From Psychrobacter sp. MF31 (GTDB lineage: Bacteria > Pseudomonadota > Gammaproteobacteria > Pseudomonadales > Moraxellaceae): a stretch of 64,000 nt of DNA. Below the pieces are notes generated by a model that worked only from the letters and a program-made list of their open reading frames with translations, did no database searches and was not told where the DNA came from. Both the position numbers and the translations under genes were made by a program. How positions within the stretch are numbered: the stretch's first letter is position 1; every line of letters starts with the position of its first letter. Positions 10,391 through 20,166 of the stretch are shown here, in pieces. Location of the stretch: positions 1 to 64,000 of the forward strand of contig NZ_JABBDX010000009.1 of assembly GCF_012847335.1 (NCBI RefSeq), written 5' to 3'.

Positions 10391-10975
10391 ATGAACCCGT
10401 TAGCCCTGATCCTTCTCGCCTTTTCAATGTCGACCGATGCGTTTTCTGTTGCGATCGGCAAAGGCGCCAGTCTGAATAACCCGCGCCTTCATCAAGCGCT
10501 CAAACTTGGTCTTATCTTTGGTACGATTGAAGCCATCACGCCAATCATTGGCTGGCTTTTAGGTCGTTTTGCCACCGGATTTGTTGATCCTGCATTTATT
10601 GAAGCTTGGGATCACTGGATTGCTTTTATTATCTTAAGCGCTTTGGGACTGCATTTATTAATTGCAAGTTTGCAGTCAACTGATGATGAAGACAGCAGTG
10701 CCCCCTCAAAACCTACCTTGCTTAATTTGGCATTAACCGCCTTTGGCACGAGCATTGACGCGATGGCAATTGGCTTAAGCCTTGCCTTTATTGAGGTGAA
10801 TATTTTGGTAGCCGCAGGACTTATTGGTTTGGCAACCTTTATTATGGTTACCATTGGGGTTTTGCTTGGGAAGGTGCTGGGCGCAATTTTAGGTCATAGA
10901 GCAGAAATGTTCGGTGGTGTTATGCTCATTGCCATTGCAACTTGGATTTTATTTAGCCATTTGGGTTATTTTTAG
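10391..10975 (+). CDS. mntP: Manganese efflux pump MntP
   Basis: 194 residues, six predicted membrane segments in two homologous halves. Each half carries the family's acidic signature: STDAFSVAIGKG near residue 15 and TSIDAMAIGLSL near residue 120. It exports Mn2+ from the cytoplasm when the metal is in excess. The preceding manganese riboswitch strongly supports the substrate. A short charged loop (STDDEDSSAPSK) separates the halves. Monocistronic by layout. Confidence 0.95.
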   Translation: MNPLALILLAFSMSTDAFSVAIGKGASLNNPRLHQALKLGLIFGTIEAITPIIGWLLGRFATGFVDPAFIEAWDHWIAFIILSALGLHLLIASLQSTDDEDSSAPSKPTLLNLALTAFGTSIDAMAIGLSLAFIEVNILVAAGLIGLATFIMVTIGVLLGKVLGAILGHRAEMFGGVMLIAIATWILFSHLGYF

Positions 10976-11032
10976 TTGCGATAGCTTAGCTGCAATAATC
11001 ATGATATCAACGCGGGATGTCAACGCGGACGA

Positions 11033-11491
11033 TTAAAGCCGTTCGCGCGGTTTTTTGACCACATTGTTCATCGATGGCAAGCGCTTTAATAAAAAAAACA
11101 GCCATGTATTGATAAATAGTAGCAGCAAAAAATCGCCAAAATAAACCAAAATCTCGCCAAAGCTTGCGCCATAACTTCGGGTGAACAGCACCACGCCACT
11201 TGCGCCCAAATAAACAAGCGTAAACATGCTCGCTACAATCAGCGCATAAGGCGAGCGACCTTTGATCATCCAGGGCGTTAAAATAAACGCCGGAATCAGC
11301 CAAAGCGCTTGCCAAGCAATGCCACCTGCCAAATCCGGATGCTGAGCATTCATCACACTAATTAAAATTGGCAACACCAGCAGGCGAAACCCAAGCCAAA
11401 TCAACCATGTTATCATTAAGCGGCGGCGCATGGTCGAGGCGGGCTTTATCGGTGATTTTGGTAAAGCTTGGGCTGAATTAGGCATAGTCAT
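11033..11491 (-). CDS. DUF2069 family inner-membrane protein
   Basis: 152 residues with four hydrophobic segments. Family features are the WLIWLGFRLLVLP start of the first segment, LWLIPAFILTPWMIKGRSPYA in the middle and a final segment ending in a basic cytoplasmic tail (VKKPRERL). Function is unknown. It sits directly downstream of the WrbA-type gene, near yihY, an association I recall from pseudomonads, so the linkage looks old. Confidence 0.8.
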   Translation of the reverse strand: MTMPNSAQALPKSPIKPASTMRRRLMITWLIWLGFRLLVLPILISVMNAQHPDLAGGIAWQALWLIPAFILTPWMIKGRSPYALIVASMFTLVYLGASGVVLFTRSYGASFGEILVYFGDFLLLLFINTWLFFLLKRLPSMNNVVKKPRERL

Positions 11492-11551
11492 GGCAGCTCA
11501 TTAATCCTTAAGCTTGATTATCGTTAAGCTCAATTATAAGTGTTAATTCAG

Positions 11552-12181
11552 TTACGGGCGGATTTTTCGGCTAAAATCGGCTTGCGCAAGCGCTTTGGCG
11601 CTGATTGCTAATCGGTAGCCTTGAGCCACTGCCAGTTCGCGTTCATCATCGGCTATAGGCTGATCGTGACCTGTCCCGCTAATGTGGCTTGCGCCATAAG
11701 GCGTGCCGCCGCGATGGGTTCGGTTTAACGCAGGCTCTGCATAAGGAATACCCACAATCATCATGCCGTGATGCATGAGAGGTAACATCATGGTCAAAAG
11801 TGTCGTTTCCTGACCGCCATGCATCGTGCCAGTTGCCGTAAACACCGAAGCCGGTTTATTTTGCAAATTTCCTGCCAGCCAAAGGGTCACGGTATTGTCC
11901 CAAAAATACTTCATAGGCGCTGCCATATTGCCAAAATGGGTCGGACTACCAAGCGCAAGCCCCAAGCAATCTTTTAAATCCTCCATCGTGCAATACAAAT
12001 CGCCATCATCGGGAATCAGCGGTTTATGAGCTTGCGTTTCGGCGGCAACGGTCGGCACGGTGCGGATTTTGGCGCGAAGTCCCGCATCCTCAACCCCTTG
12101 GGCGATGCTATAAGCAAGCGCTTTAGTCGTGCCGTGGCTGGAATAATAAAGTACCAAAACATAAGGCGGCTGGCTGGTCAT
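11552..12181 (-). CDS. WrbA-type NAD(P)H:quinone oxidoreductase (flavodoxin fold)
   Basis: About 209 residues. The FMN phosphate loop YYSSHGTTKALA near the N-terminus, GSPTHFGNMAAPMKYFWD and the GTMHGGQETTLL block are characteristic of the WrbA family, which reduces quinones by two electrons. Start placed at the ATG at 12181, six bases after GAGG; an in-frame ATG at 12205 lies upstream of that site. 60 bases separate it from DUF2069 downstream, so they probably share a transcript. Confidence 0.88.
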   Translation of the reverse strand: MTSQPPYVLVLYYSSHGTTKALAYSIAQGVEDAGLRAKIRTVPTVAAETQAHKPLIPDDGDLYCTMEDLKDCLGLALGSPTHFGNMAAPMKYFWDNTVTLWLAGNLQNKPASVFTATGTMHGGQETTLLTMMLPLMHHGMMIVGIPYAEPALNRTHRGGTPYGASHISGTGHDQPIADDERELAVAQGYRLAISAKALAQADFSRKIRP

Positions 12182-12528
12182 AGTTATCCTCAATGATTCA
12201 TTCAATGGTTATTTTTGCGATGCTCAATTCCATCTCGCTGTATTCTTTGCCATATTATAAGCGACTTTTTATAACTTAAGGCAAAAGCTGACTTTAAAGC
12301 CTACAAATTCCTATGAATTTTTACCCCTCATAATTTTTGCTTGCCATCAATAGCAGCACCAAGCCGATTTGACAAGCAATGCCCAGCAATTAAGTGCATT
12401 TTGACACAAATATAGTGCTGATTGCGGCGCGATGATTTTGTAAACTTTCTATCAAAGCTTAGCCAATAAAAGCTTAAGGACTCACGATTTTGTTAAGAAT
12501 AATAAGTTTAGGATAAAAATTTGCTGAT
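12182..12528. other. Intergenic region between divergent wrbA-like and yihY genes
   Basis: 347 bases without a supported gene. It must hold two divergent promoters. TTGACA hexamers occur at 12369 and 12401 on the plus strand, but neither has a convincing -10 at standard spacing. Nothing else stands out. Confidence 0.5.
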
Positions 12529-14145
12529 ATGGAAAAATTACTGAACAAACTGCCCTTTGTTAAACAGCGCTGGTTTCAATTTTTGCGCTTTTTGACCCGC
12601 CATTTTATTGAGGATGATTGCCAGCAAAAAGCGGCATCGCTCACCTACACCACCATGCTGTCGATTGTGCCGATATTGACAGTGCTGTTGATGATTTTAT
12701 CGTCTGTGCCAGCGCTCGCTTCCGTTCGGGCGCAGATTTATGAGGTCATTTATAGCAATTTACTCCCGCAATCAAGCCTTCAGGTGAGCAAATATATCAA
12801 CAGCTTTGCTGAAAAGTCATCCAATCTGACCATCATCGGGGTTGGGGCGCTGTTTGTCACCACGATCATGACGCTGACCACCATTGAGCGCGCCTTTAAC
12901 CAAATCTGGCGCGTTGAAGACAAATCCGGCGGTATGAAAAGCATTTTGCGCTATTGGGCGATTGTCACCCTTGGACCTTTGGTTCTTGGAACGGCGTTTA
13001 TCGTCTCAAGTACCGTTCAAAGCTTAAGCTTTTTAAATAAAGAAATTGCAGGCTATGGCATTGATTGGTCATTTTGGGTGCAAATTGTTTCCATTGCAGT
13101 GACGGTAGCAGGCTTTATTGGCATGTATTGGTTTATCCCAAAAGCCCGCGTTCCGGTGAAAAATGCTGCCATTGCAGGCATCGTGGTTGCTCTTGTTTTT
13201 GAGCTGATGCGCCATTTATTTGGCACGATCATGACCAACTTTACCAGTTATGAAGCCATTTATGGGGCGTTTGCTGCCTTACCGATTTTTTTACTTTGGA
13301 TTTATTTGTCTTGGAATTTAATTTTACTGGGCGTTGAAATCAGCTATACCTTGACCATTTTTGAAACCAAAGAAGTTTACCCGCGCCATCCGTTATTAAG
13401 TTTGCTTGACATGCTCAATCTGGTTTACAGCTATCATGTTCGCGGTCAATCAGTGAGCGAGCAAGAGCTTCGTAATGTTTTAGGTCGTAAAGAGCTGCCA
13501 AAATGGTACACCTATATCAATTATCTAAAAGACAGCAAGCTTATTACGGCAACCGAAGACGACAATTATGTGTTAAAGCGCGATTTGAGCAACATGACGC
13601 TTTGGGATTTTTATAAAACCTTGCCGTATCCGCTGCCCATCAAAGATGAGCTGGATGAAATGAAGGATCAGCATCAGCAGCCTTGGCTCAGCTTACTCGT
13701 TCAGCGCTTTGAAAATACCGAAAAATGCGCTCGCAATCAGCTTGCTGTGCCGCTTGCCAGCATCTTTGCTCATAGCCAGCCGCGCAAAAAAGCAACCGGT
13801 TATAGCGATTCTGCGAAAAAGCCGCACAGTGATAAGCTGTTTGATAAAGAAGATAAAGCCGATAACAAGACCGATGCAGCAGCAGCCACTTCGGCAAGAG
13901 CTTATAAATTTGGTGATATCTTACATCAAAAAAGCCCAAGCCCGACTACCACAACACCATCGCAAAAAGAGGATGACAGCACCAAAAACAAATTTGAGCC
14001 GGCGCCCTTTGACGAAGATAGCGATAAAGACTATGACAATCACGACAATAAAATCTTAATCCCAGATGACGACTTTAGCCAAGAAGCTGCCAATGCTAAA
14101 GGCAACATCATCACCGAGGCGGACAATCCGCATCAAAAAGACTAA
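12529..14145 (+). CDS. YihY/UPF0761 family inner-membrane protein with long acidic/basic C-terminal tail
   Basis: 538 residues. Residues 1 to about 285 are the six-segment YihY membrane domain, with QQKAASLTYTTMLSIVPIL and the AIYGAFAALPIFLLWIYLSW signature. Residues about 290-390 are a soluble winged-helix-like region. From about 405 to the end the protein is low-complexity, rich in Lys, Asp, Ser and Thr, and probably disordered. E. coli YihY is about 290 residues and pseudomonad homologues about 410, so the tail is extra. The old name 'ribonuclease BN' was a misassignment. Membrane function is unknown. Confidence 0.85.
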   Translation: MEKLLNKLPFVKQRWFQFLRFLTRHFIEDDCQQKAASLTYTTMLSIVPILTVLLMILSSVPALASVRAQIYEVIYSNLLPQSSLQVSKYINSFAEKSSNLTIIGVGALFVTTIMTLTTIERAFNQIWRVEDKSGGMKSILRYWAIVTLGPLVLGTAFIVSSTVQSLSFLNKEIAGYGIDWSFWVQIVSIAVTVAGFIGMYWFIPKARVPVKNAAIAGIVVALVFELMRHLFGTIMTNFTSYEAIYGAFAALPIFLLWIYLSWNLILLGVEISYTLTIFETKEVYPRHPLLSLLDMLNLVYSYHVRGQSVSEQELRNVLGRKELPKWYTYINYLKDSKLITATEDDNYVLKRDLSNMTLWDFYKTLPYPLPIKDELDEMKDQHQQPWLSLLVQRFENTEKCARNQLAVPLASIFAHSQPRKKATGYSDSAKKPHSDKLFDKEDKADNKTDAAAATSARAYKFGDILHQKSPSPTTTTPSQKEDDSTKNKFEPAPFDEDSDKDYDNHDNKILIPDDDFSQEAANAKGNIITEADNPHQKD

Positions 14146-14156
14146 AGATTTAACCT

Positions 14157-14190
14157 AAAAAAAGGCTTGCCATCAGAGCAAGCCTTTTTG
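14157..14190. terminator. Bidirectional terminator between yihY and DUF2127
   Basis: AAAAAAAGGCTTGC / GCAAGCCTTTTTG hairpin. The last codons of the DUF2127 gene lie inside the hairpin, so the terminator and coding end overlap. Confidence 0.8.
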
Positions 14191-14658
14191 TTTCATATTG
14201 CGATAAACCACAATCACAATCACCGCGTTTAGCATAAAAATGCCAAGCTTAACCCAGTCAAAAGGACTGGTCAGCAAATAATAAAGCTCAACGGGAATAA
14301 AAATCCCATAGCCTAAAACGCTAAACCAATACGCCCAAATTTTATCTTGCCAAAGCCCATAAGCTTCCAAAAAGCGCAGGCTGGCATAAAAAAAGATCAA
14401 AAGTAAAAACAGCGACCAGTCTTGATTGGCTTTTTGGGCGATCTCAACCACGCTTGCCACTTGCGGCGCTAACAGCTCACCAAAATCACGCTGCCAACGC
14501 GTGGCAACATGATCAACCCAAAGCTGCAAATTGTCATGCCAATGCCAAAGCAGCGCGGCACCAATCAGCGCGCCGATGCCTTTGACAATCTCATAAATGG
14601 CAACGGCTTTGATGGCTTCGCTTGATTGCGGCGGCGCTTTTTGTGGCAAATTAGCCAA
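14173..14658 (-). CDS. DUF2127 family membrane protein
   Basis: 161 residues. The first segment KAVAIYEIVKGIGALIGAALLW is typical of DUF2127, followed by a periplasmic or cytoplasmic helix region and three further hydrophobic segments (LFLLLIFFYASLRFLEAYGLW; YGIFIPVELYYLL; LGIFMLNAVIVIVVYR). Function is unknown. Its start overlaps the end of pyrC' by eight bases, so it is translated from the same mRNA as pyrB-pyrC' although no pyrimidine role is known. Confidence 0.8.
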   Translation of the reverse strand: MANLPQKAPPQSSEAIKAVAIYEIVKGIGALIGAALLWHWHDNLQLWVDHVATRWQRDFGELLAPQVASVVEIAQKANQDWSLFLLLIFFYASLRFLEAYGLWQDKIWAYWFSVLGYGIFIPVELYYLLTSPFDWVKLGIFMLNAVIVIVVYRNMKQKGLL

Positions 14659-15886
14659 AGAATGTCTCCACCACGCGACCGGTCAAGTTTTGACCAAAAA
14701 ACGGCGTATTTTTGCCATTGGATGCCATCGTCTCGTTATTAACTTGCCAAGTCAGATTCGGATCAACCAACACCGCGCCGCCAACGCTGTCATACTGCGC
14801 TTCGATTCCGGCGATTTTGGCAGGGTTTAGGCAGATTTTGGCGACCAGCTCGTCAAGGGTGAGCACTTCCTCACGAACCAATTGGCAAGCCAGCGCCATA
14901 AAGGAATCAAAGTTTGAAATTCCGGGGGTGCATTCTGCAAACGGCGCTTTTTTGGCGGTGCTGTTAAGCGGCTCATGGTGACTACAAATCGCATCAATCG
15001 TGCCGTCTTTTAGCCCTTTTCGCAGCGCTTGTTGGTCGGTGTTACTTCGTAGCGGCGGGAGCACATAAGCCAGCGCGTTAAAGCCTTCTAAATTATCATC
15101 GGTCAGGTACAATTGATGCATAGCAACATCGCAGGTGACCGGAAGCCCTTTATTTTTTGCCCAGCGCATGAGCTCAACTGAGGATTTACAAGTTAATTGG
15201 CTAAAATGCGCGGCGATTCCGGTTTCCTCAACCATCAGCAACTGCGTGGAGAGCGCCACCGTTTCAGCAATCCAAGGAATCCCTTGCAAGCCGTGATACG
15301 AGGCAATATAGCCTTCGTGAGCCACGCCATTTTTAGATAAACTTGGCTCATCGGGATAAAAAAAGACTTTCATGCCAAAGGTTGCCGCATACTCTAAAGT
15401 TCGCAGCAAGACCAAATCATTGGCAAATGGCTGGCGAGCATTGGATACCGCAATGCAGCCGCCTTTTTTAAGTCCTGCAATATTTGCAGGGCACTCGCCT
15501 TCAAGACCGGCGCTTAATGCCCCTAAAATATGTAAATAAATGCCGCCATCTTCAAGCGCACGCTCGCGAAGCCCTTTAAGTAGCGAGCCGTTTTCTAAAA
15601 TTGGATTGGTATCGGGCGGAATCACCACATGCAAAAAACCGTTGGCTCGTGCGGCATGACCTTCTGAAATCAGTGTGCCATGCTGCTGCTGACCGGGTTC
15701 ACGAAGTCGCGCGCACAAATCAACCAGCGGCGGCAATAACCAAAAGGCATCTTGAGCGTTATCCAAGTCATCAGCAATCACCTGGTTAAAGGTTGAAAGT
15801 TTTTCTTGAGCGGTTTTGGTGAGCGAGTTTTCAAAAGCTTTAGGGAGCAAATCAATATAAGTTTGGGCGGTCATGAGCATTACCAT
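14651..15886 (-). CDS. pyrC': Dihydroorotase-like subunit of aspartate transcarbamoylase (catalytically inactive)
   Basis: 411 residues of amidohydrolase fold. In active dihydroorotases the first metal motif is D-x-H-x-H-L-R-x-P-G; here residues 56-65 read DLCARLREPG, so both histidines are replaced (Cys58, Arg60). The later catalytic aspartate (TDHAPH in active enzymes) is replaced in ICSHHEPL (His303). This matches the non-catalytic PyrC' of Pseudomonas, which is needed structurally for ATCase assembly; a separate active dihydroorotase must exist elsewhere. It follows pyrB by 38 bases. Two further in-frame ATGs (15880, 15874) are possible starts; no ribosome-binding site decides. Confidence 0.9.
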   Translation of the reverse strand: MVMLMTAQTYIDLLPKAFENSLTKTAQEKLSTFNQVIADDLDNAQDAFWLLPPLVDLCARLREPGQQQHGTLISEGHAARANGFLHVVIPPDTNPILENGSLLKGLRERALEDGGIYLHILGALSAGLEGECPANIAGLKKGGCIAVSNARQPFANDLVLLRTLEYAATFGMKVFFYPDEPSLSKNGVAHEGYIASYHGLQGIPWIAETVALSTQLLMVEETGIAAHFSQLTCKSSVELMRWAKNKGLPVTCDVAMHQLYLTDDNLEGFNALAYVLPPLRSNTDQQALRKGLKDGTIDAICSHHEPLNSTAKKAPFAECTPGISNFDSFMALACQLVREEVLTLDELVAKICLNPAKIAGIEAQYDSVGGAVLVDPNLTWQVNNETMASNGKNTPFFGQNLTGRVVETFFG

Positions 15887-15924
15887 AAAATAATTGGGAG
15901 CAAAGTAGAAATTAGGATCAAACC

Positions 15925-17016
15925 TTAACGCGCAGCTTGGTGGTCACGCTGACCTTTCATCGCAAGCGACAACACCGCCATTCGGATGGCAATGCCGTTA
16001 TTGACCTGCTGCAAAATCACCGATTGCGCGCCATCCGCCACGCTTGAGGCAATCTCAACGCCGCGGTTCATAGGTCCTGGGTGCATCACCAGCGCATCCG
16101 GTTTTGCCAATGCCAAGCGCTCAGGGGTAATCCCGTACTGTTTATAATACTCGTTTGATGACGCCAAAAGCGGCGAACCAATGCGCTCATTTTGAATCCG
16201 TAGTCCCATGACCACATCACAGTCCAAAAGTCCCTTCTCCATCGTTTCAACCACTTGCACCCCAAAGCGTTCAATACCTTTTGGCAGCAAAGTTTTTGGT
16301 GCAATGACGCGAATGTCTTTAACGCCAAGCGTTTTCAGCGCGCTAATATCGGAGCGGGCAACCCTTGAGTGCTTAATATCGCCAATAATTGCCACTGACA
16401 ATTCTTCAAATGGTCTTGGCATGGAGCGATGAATGGTCAGCATATCAAGCATCCCTTGGGTCGGATGGGCATGCCAGCCATCACCACCGTTAATAATGGC
16501 GATATCCGGCGTGACTTCCGTTGCCATAAAATGCGCCGCGCCCGAGGCTGAATGACGAACCACAAAAATATCTGCCGTCATCGCTTGCAAATTCCAAAGC
16601 GTATCGCGAAGGCTTTCACCTTTTTGGGTACTTGATCGCGCAATATCAATGTTGATTACGTTAGCGCCCAAGCGCTTTTCAGCTACCTCAAAGGTCGTTC
16701 GCGTTCGCGTTGACGGCTCAAAAAACAAATTCATCACCGTACAGCCGTCAAGCTCAGGGCGGTCAACCAATTGCCCTTTCTCATCAAAAAACGTCTCCGC
16801 TTTTTCAATAATCGCTTTAAGCTGAGCTTTATTCAGCCCTTCTACCCCCAAAAAGTGACGAATGCTGCCATCCTCATTAAGCTGTGGTTTGCTTAAGGAC
16901 GCGTTAAGCCGCTCGTGAATGGTATTGGGGTCAACTTTGGCAAAGTCAGTCGCCAAAGTCCGCGAGGCTGAAGTTCTCAAATGAGGATAATCAAGATTTT
17001 GGTCAGTTGGCATCAT
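15925..17016 (-). CDS. pyrB: Aspartate carbamoyltransferase catalytic subunit
   Basis: 363 residues. It condenses carbamoyl phosphate and aspartate, the committed step of pyrimidine synthesis. Carbamoyl-phosphate motif STRTR at 102-106, [12 protein letters not shown], and the C-terminal MHPGPMNRG are intact. It has an N-terminal extension of about 50 residues before the core (RHFLGVEGL), longer than the roughly 12-15 of Pseudomonas PyrB, where the extension contacts the partner and effector site. Together with pyrC' this is a class A (dodecameric) ATCase without a PyrI regulatory chain. Confidence 0.95.
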   Translation of the reverse strand: MMPTDQNLDYPHLRTSASRTLATDFAKVDPNTIHERLNASLSKPQLNEDGSIRHFLGVEGLNKAQLKAIIEKAETFFDEKGQLVDRPELDGCTVMNLFFEPSTRTRTTFEVAEKRLGANVINIDIARSSTQKGESLRDTLWNLQAMTADIFVVRHSASGAAHFMATEVTPDIAIINGGDGWHAHPTQGMLDMLTIHRSMPRPFEELSVAIIGDIKHSRVARSDISALKTLGVKDIRVIAPKTLLPKGIERFGVQVVETMEKGLLDCDVVMGLRIQNERIGSPLLASSNEYYKQYGITPERLALAKPDALVMHPGPMNRGVEIASSVADGAQSVILQQVNNGIAIRMAVLSLAMKGQRDHQAAR

Positions 17017-17297
17017 GGTTCGCCTTTTTGGTTGGCAAAAAATAAAAAAGTGAGTGATAAGAATCGACGGCTTTCAGCGACTTTTTGCCTTGTATTTGCT
17101 ACAATTTAGCAAAAATTGCGCGCTTGGCACTAACAATGTACAAATTCTTGCGCTGATTCGCCACAACACTTATCATTTTAGCTATAGTTTAGCTGATTTT
17201 GCCCCAAGGACAAAGCTGCTGCCACGGCTAATTTCATTCATGCCAGCAGATTACTCCACCCTATTCCTTTTTTATATCCAAACTTTCAGGAAACTTT

Positions 17298-18299
17298 ATG
17301 ACCACGTTAGCCCAATATTTACAAAATAACGCGACCAATAACGCCGTAAGTGAAGTGATCACCACCATCACAGACGTTGGCAAAAACATTTCAAACTTGC
17401 TTAAAAAAGGCGCGCTTGCCGATATTTTAGGGGAAGCAGGAAACCAAAACGTCCAAGGTGAAGACCAAAAAAAGCTGGACGTTCTTGCCAATGACTTGCT
17501 CCTTGACGCCCTCACCCAAAATAAGCACTGCGCAGGCGTCGCTTCAGAAGAGCTTGATGATGCCACTCCCGCCAATGATAACGGCAGCTTACTTGTATTA
17601 TTTGACCCACTTGATGGCTCCTCAAATATTGATATCAATATGGCAGTTGGCACGATTTTCTCAATTTTACCGTATCAAAACCAAGGTCAAAAAAGCCAAA
17701 ACAGCGATTTTTTACAAGCGGGAAATCAGCAATTAGCCGCCGGATATTTGCTTTATGGCACCTCAACCATGCTGGCTTTAACCGTCAACGATAACGTTGC
17801 TATGTTTAGCCTTGATCCGGACAGCCATGCGTTTATTTTAATTAATGATCGCGTTCAGATTGATGCGGACACCAAAGAATACGCGATTAACAGCTCCAAC
17901 TATCGCTACTGGCAAGCGCCAATGCAGCAGTATATTGACGAACTGATTGCTGGCAAAACCGGCGCTCGCGGTCGCGATTTTAACACACGCTGGGTTGCGG
18001 CGATGGTCGGCGACGTCCACCGTATTTTGTGCCGCGGCGGTATTTTCACCTACCCTTTTGACACCAAAGATCCTAACAAAGCCGGCAAACTGCGCTTGAT
18101 GTATGAAGCCAATCCGATGAGCCTACTTATTGAACGCGCAGGCGGCGGCGCAACTGATGCCATCAATCGTATTTTGGATATTACTCCTATTGACATTCAT
18201 CAGCGCGTTCCAGTCGTTTTAGGCAGTAAAAATGAAGTAGATTATGTTAAAAGTCTTCATATTCACTCGCTATCTGGTCAACAAGGTAGCGCTAAGTAA
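17298..18299 (+). CDS. fbp: Fructose-1,6-bisphosphatase, class I
   Basis: 333 residues. Gluconeogenic enzyme hydrolysing fructose 1,6-bisphosphate. The metal-binding [15 protein letters not shown] motif is present, preceded by GVASEELDD, which supplies the other acidic metal ligands, and followed by the [13 protein letters not shown] substrate loop. AGGAA lies seven bases before the ATG. Its stop codon overlaps the start of the next gene by one base (TAATG), implying translational coupling. Confidence 0.95.
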   Translation: MTTLAQYLQNNATNNAVSEVITTITDVGKNISNLLKKGALADILGEAGNQNVQGEDQKKLDVLANDLLLDALTQNKHCAGVASEELDDATPANDNGSLLVLFDPLDGSSNIDINMAVGTIFSILPYQNQGQKSQNSDFLQAGNQQLAAGYLLYGTSTMLALTVNDNVAMFSLDPDSHAFILINDRVQIDADTKEYAINSSNYRYWQAPMQQYIDELIAGKTGARGRDFNTRWVAAMVGDVHRILCRGGIFTYPFDTKDPNKAGKLRLMYEANPMSLLIERAGGGATDAINRILDITPIDIHQRVPVVLGSKNEVDYVKSLHIHSLSGQQGSAK

Positions 18300-19099
18300 T
18301 GGCAATCTTTGCTTTTGAGCCAATATCCTCGGATAAAAATCCGCAGGTCAAATTGGTTAAAGCGCTGCTTTCTCAATCACGCCAGCGCAAAAAATCAGGT
18401 CAAACCATCCTTGAAGGCGCGCATCTAATTGATGCCGCGCTGAACAGCCCGCTGACAATAAATCAGGTCATGGTCGCTGAATCCATGCATCACCACCCCG
18501 AGGTTCAAGCGCTGTTAAGCCGCTTGACTGAAACCACGACCGTGCTCACCTTGACTGATGCGCTTTATAGCAGTGTTAAAACCCTTGGCACAGGAATTGA
18601 TATTTTAGCGATCATTGATATCCCAACGCCAAAGCTTACTGCTATTCATAATGACTGCCTGATTTTAAATGACGTTCAAGACAGCGGTAATGTTGGGGCG
18701 CTCCTTAGAACGGCAGCAGCAGTTGGCGTTAACACGATCCTTTGCACCACGCAAACGGCGCAAGCTTGGTCACCAAAGACGTTACGCGCTGGTATGGGAG
18801 CGCAGTTTTCTTTGAGTATTTTTGAGGGGCTTAGCATTGATGACGTATTGGCTCACGTTAAAGTGCCGCTGTTAGCCACAAGCTCACACACCAAAACGCT
18901 CATTTATGATTACGATTTGCAATCGCCTTTGGCTTGGGTGATGGGACATGAAGGTCAAGGGGTGAGCCAAAACTTTTTACAATCAGCAACCGCCATTGCC
19001 CTGCCGCAGCCTAATGGTCAAGAAAGCTTAAATGTTGCTATTGCAGGATCGCTTTGCCTTTATGAAACGCTGCGTCAGCGCCACTATAGCTCTAAATAA
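18299..19099 (+). CDS. SpoU/TrmH-family RNA 2'-O-methyltransferase
   Basis: 266 residues. An N-terminal substrate-binding region (QRKKSGQTILEGAHLIDAAL) leads into a SPOUT knot domain with three motifs: NDVQDSGNVGALLRTAAAVG, VMGHEGQGVS and LPQPNGQESLNVAIAGSLCLYE. These bind S-adenosylmethionine and predict ribose methylation of rRNA or tRNA; the exact nucleotide cannot be assigned. Coupled to fbp by a one-base overlap, though no functional link is obvious. Followed by a strong terminator. Confidence 0.85.
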   Translation: MAIFAFEPISSDKNPQVKLVKALLSQSRQRKKSGQTILEGAHLIDAALNSPLTINQVMVAESMHHHPEVQALLSRLTETTTVLTLTDALYSSVKTLGTGIDILAIIDIPTPKLTAIHNDCLILNDVQDSGNVGALLRTAAAVGVNTILCTTQTAQAWSPKTLRAGMGAQFSLSIFEGLSIDDVLAHVKVPLLATSSHTKTLIYDYDLQSPLAWVMGHEGQGVSQNFLQSATAIALPQPNGQESLNVAIAGSLCLYETLRQRHYSSK

Positions 19100-19117
19100 A
19101 ACGTAACTTACAACTTC

Positions 19118-19152
19118 AAAAAAAAACCCGCTAATCTTTGGCGGGTTTTTTT
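19118..19152. terminator. Bidirectional terminator between the SpoU gene and etfA
   Basis: AAAAAACCCGC / GCGGGTTTTTT stem with a nine-base loop, symmetrical for both converging genes. Confidence 0.9.
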
Positions 19153-19167
19153 GTAGCAAGTGTCAAC

Positions 19168-20103
19168 TTAAATTTTGCTGGTCAACTCAGGAAGCACACT
19201 GAACAAATCGCCTTCTAAATAATAATCAGCAATGCTTGCAATTGGTGATTCTGGGTCATTGTTAATTGCTACAATTACCTTAGAGTCTTTCATTCCCGCT
19301 AAATGCTGGATGGCGCCTGAAATTCCGGCAGCAATATACAAATCAGGAGCCACAATTTTACCCGTTTGACCAACTTGCATATCGTTTGGAACGTAACCTG
19401 CGTCAACTGCCGCGCGAGATGCCCCGACTGCCGCGCCAAGTTTGTCAGCAAGTGGCTCAATATACTTTTCAAAGTTCTCCTCGCTGCCAAGCGCGCGACC
19501 CCCTGAAACCACAATACTTGCTGAGGTCAACTCTGGGCGATCCGATTTTGCCATCTCTTCGCTGACAAATTGCGACTTACCGGCGTTTTGAACGTCATCA
19601 AGCGTTTCAATGCTTGCCGAACCACCTTCGCTTGCCACCGCATCAAAAGCTGTAGTACGAACCGTAACAACAATTTTGCTTTCAGAGGTTTGAACCGTTG
19701 CTGTCGCGTTGCCTGCATAAATTGGGCGCTTAAAGGTATTGGCATCAATCACTGCGGTGACATCAGAAATCATACTGACATCCAAAAGCGCTGCCACGCG
19801 CGGCATAAAGTTTTTACCGGTCGTTGTTGCTGCTGCTACCACATGGCTATAGTTACCACCTGCTACATCGCTCACCAACAGTGCAATATTTTCTGCCATT
19901 TGATGCTCATAAGCGGCGTTATCCGCCACTAAAACTTTGCTTACGCCTTCAGCTTTTGCGGCAGCAGCAGCAACCGCTTGATTGTTACTTCCTGCGACCA
20001 AAACATGAACCTCATCGCCCATTTGCTTTGCCGCCGCAATGGTGTTCAGTGTTGCTTTTTTTAAGCTGACATTGTCATGCTCACCATATACCAAAATTGC
20101 CAT
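19168..20103 (-). CDS. etfA: Electron transfer flavoprotein, alpha subunit
   Basis: 311 residues. With EtfB it carries electrons from acyl-CoA and other dehydrogenases to ETF:quinone oxidoreductase. The C-terminal FAD-binding domain shows [39 protein letters not shown] and the [15 protein letters not shown] signature. It follows etfB by 63 bases on the same strand and is the last gene of the unit. Confidence 0.96.
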   Translation of the reverse strand: MAILVYGEHDNVSLKKATLNTIAAAKQMGDEVHVLVAGSNNQAVAAAAAKAEGVSKVLVADNAAYEHQMAENIALLVSDVAGGNYSHVVAAATTTGKNFMPRVAALLDVSMISDVTAVIDANTFKRPIYAGNATATVQTSESKIVVTVRTTAFDAVASEGGSASIETLDDVQNAGKSQFVSEEMAKSDRPELTSASIVVSGGRALGSEENFEKYIEPLADKLGAAVGASRAAVDAGYVPNDMQVGQTGKIVAPDLYIAAGISGAIQHLAGMKDSKVIVAINNDPESPIASIADYYLEGDLFSVLPELTSKI

Positions 20104-20166
20104 CGTTATTGTCCTTTATTTTAATGTTATCAATTACTATAAAATGAGTTAGCGTTTAACGACCAA

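Noticed and set aside
17187-17241. 18-codon minus-strand ORF upstream of pyrB as a pyrimidine leader peptide
   Set aside because: Ribosome-binding site too far, no terminator-type hairpin with a pyrimidine-rich run following.
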